Below are positions 62,985 to 64,000 of a stretch of DNA of 64,000 bases, piece by piece. The position numbers were made by a program, and so were the translations under genes. Source of the DNA: Vicingaceae bacterium (lineage in GTDB: Bacteria > Bacteroidota > Bacteroidia > Flavobacteriales_E > Vicingaceae); contig JAGYIE010000001.1 in the NCBI GenBank assembly GCA_018402765.1, positions 806,001 through 870,000 of the forward strand, in the 5' to 3' direction. How positions within the stretch are numbered: position 1 is the first letter of the stretch; each line of letters starts with the position of its first letter. The notes beneath the pieces are model-generated. The model did not search any database and had not been told where the DNA came from. It was given only the letters and a program-made list of their open reading frames with translations.

Positions 62985-64000
62985 TTGATTAAATTTCTAA
63001 AGCTTTTCCTTTTTCCCTTTTCAATAGCCTATTGGATTATAACAAGTATTAGAAACAAGCTTTTTGATATCAACATACTCTCCACCACTTCTTTTTCTAT
63101 TCCGATCATATCTGTTGGAAATTTAAGTACCGGTGGCACAGGAAAATCTCCCCACATCGAGTATCTCGTCTCAAAGTTATCGGATAAATACAAAATAGCA
63201 ACTTTAAGTAGAGGATATAAAAGAAAAACAAAAGGATTTATTTTGGCAAAATCTAAACATACTGCGAATGACGTAGGAGATGAACCACTTCAATTCAAAA
63301 CAAAATTCCCAAATTTAACAGTAGCAGTAGATGCTGATCGTGTAAATGGGTTATCCTCTTTGCTAAAACAAGAAGCTAATTTGGATATGATTTTATTGGA
63401 TGATGCCTACCAGCATAGAAAAATAGACCGTTCAATAAATATTCTTTTGACAGAATACTCAAACCCATTCTATAAGGACCATATTCTTCCTGTTGGAAAT
63501 CTCAGAGAGTCAAGATCAGGATTCAATAGAGCCAACGTTATTATCGTAACTAAAAGTCCAATTGTTTTATCTCCTTTGGATATACGTCGAGTAAAAGCTG
63601 AAATAAAGCCCAAACCATACCAAAAGATATATTTCTCCTACATTAAATATGGAAAGCCTTTAGCACATACAGAAGCTGCAAAATCTTTAGGGGAAATAAA
63701 TCTATCAGACTTTGCTATAACCGTAATTAGTGGCATTGCAAATCCAGAAGGATTAAAATTTTATGTAAATCGGTATGCTAAAGAAATGAACAGTTTAACT
63801 TTCGCTGATCATCATGCATTTTCTCAAAAAGACGTTGATAAGATCAATAAAAAGTTCGACGATTTAATTTCACAGAAAAAAATAATTATCACAACGGAAA
63901 AAGACTCAATGCGATTAGACAAATTGGCATACAAACATTTACCTATATTTTATATACCTATAAAAATAAAGTTTCATCTAACCGATGGGGAAGAGTTAAT
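62985..64000 (+). CDS. lpxK: Tetraacyldisaccharide 4'-kinase, 5' part
   Basis: The frame starts at TTG 62985 (product MIKFLKLFLFPFSIAYWI) and runs to the window end with about 338 codons, so the 3' end is missing. An N-terminal membrane helix is followed by the P-loop VGNLSTGGTGKSPHIEYL, LSRGYKR, GDEPLQF, and DDAYQHRKIDRSINILLTEY. LpxK phosphorylates the 4' position of lipid A precursor at the inner membrane. It is divergent from the Nif3-like gene and not linked to the lpxD-lpxC-lpxA run. Confidence 0.93.
   Translation, partial: MIKFLKLFLFPFSIAYWIITSIRNKLFDINILSTTSFSIPIISVGNLSTGGTGKSPHIEYLVSKLSDKYKIATLSRGYKRKTKGFILAKSKHTANDVGDEPLQFKTKFPNLTVAVDADRVNGLSSLLKQEANLDMILLDDAYQHRKIDRSINILLTEYSNPFYKDHILPVGNLRESRSGFNRANVIIVTKSPIVLSPLDIRRVKAEIKPKPYQKIYFSYIKYGKPLAHTEAAKSLGEINLSDFAITVISGIANPEGLKFYVNRYAKEMNSLTFADHHAFSQKDVDKINKKFDDLISQKKIIITTEKDSMRLDKLAYKHLPIFYIPIKIKFHLTDGEEL

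Overview
The window reads as a piece of chromosome from a low-GC Bacteroidota bacterium, most likely a member of the Flavobacteriales. The reasons are an LpxC-FabZ fusion gene, a PorX-type response regulator with a PglZ domain (type IX secretion regulation), several FISUMP-domain and DUF5723 proteins, TTG start codons, and Bacteroidota-style -7 boxes (TAnnTTTG) directly in front of several genes. I see no rRNA, tRNA, CRISPR array, integrase or transposase.

Layout. 1-3.7 kb is ordinary housekeeping: the end of a small membrane protein, a 2,4-dienoyl-CoA-reductase-like SDR, MarC, a predicted aminopeptidase and MurQ. It ends in a 57-nt tandem repeat array (3681-3974) whose small hairpin shows compensatory base changes. 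From about 4 to 39.6 kb the window is accessory and mostly on the minus strand. It holds: FISUMP/DUF1566-type proteins (5.2-8.4 kb); an eight-gene operon (18614 down to 8567) centred on a 1032-aa tubulin/FtsZ-like GTPase, with a zinc-ribbon membrane protein, lipoproteins and secreted proteins; a set of small genes (19.1-24.1 kb) including a frameshifted repeat protein, a polynucleotide-kinase-like P-loop protein, a tyrosine phosphatase, a DnaB-like protein with altered catalytic residues, and a 52-aa zinc-finger gene; a five-gene operon (31609 down to 24152) with two Rossmann-like paralogues and two large paralogues that end in an SSB-like acidic DLPF tail; a sigma factor / membrane TPR protein / CHAT protease module (31.8-35.8 kb); and a phospholipase-D plus helicase protein (36.4-39.5 kb).

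39.9-64 kb is core again: ald-tsaE-porX, an HD phosphohydrolase, the lipid A block lpxD-lpxC/fabZ-lpxA followed by an ABC ATPase, EF-P, a second LpxD-like protein and a SpoIIE-type phosphatase, a capsule/O-antigen export group (polymerase/ligase, two Wzz, flippase), a glycosyltransferase with RNase HII, a lipoprotein with a DUF5723 outer-membrane protein, a zinc-ribbon coiled-coil protein, a Nif3-like protein, and the start of lpxK, cut by the window end.

The strongest candidates for undescribed biology are the tubulin-like operon, the SSB-tail-mimic operon, and the sigma factor / TPR / CHAT module, whose predicted topology would fit signal-controlled proteolysis of a membrane anti-sigma factor.
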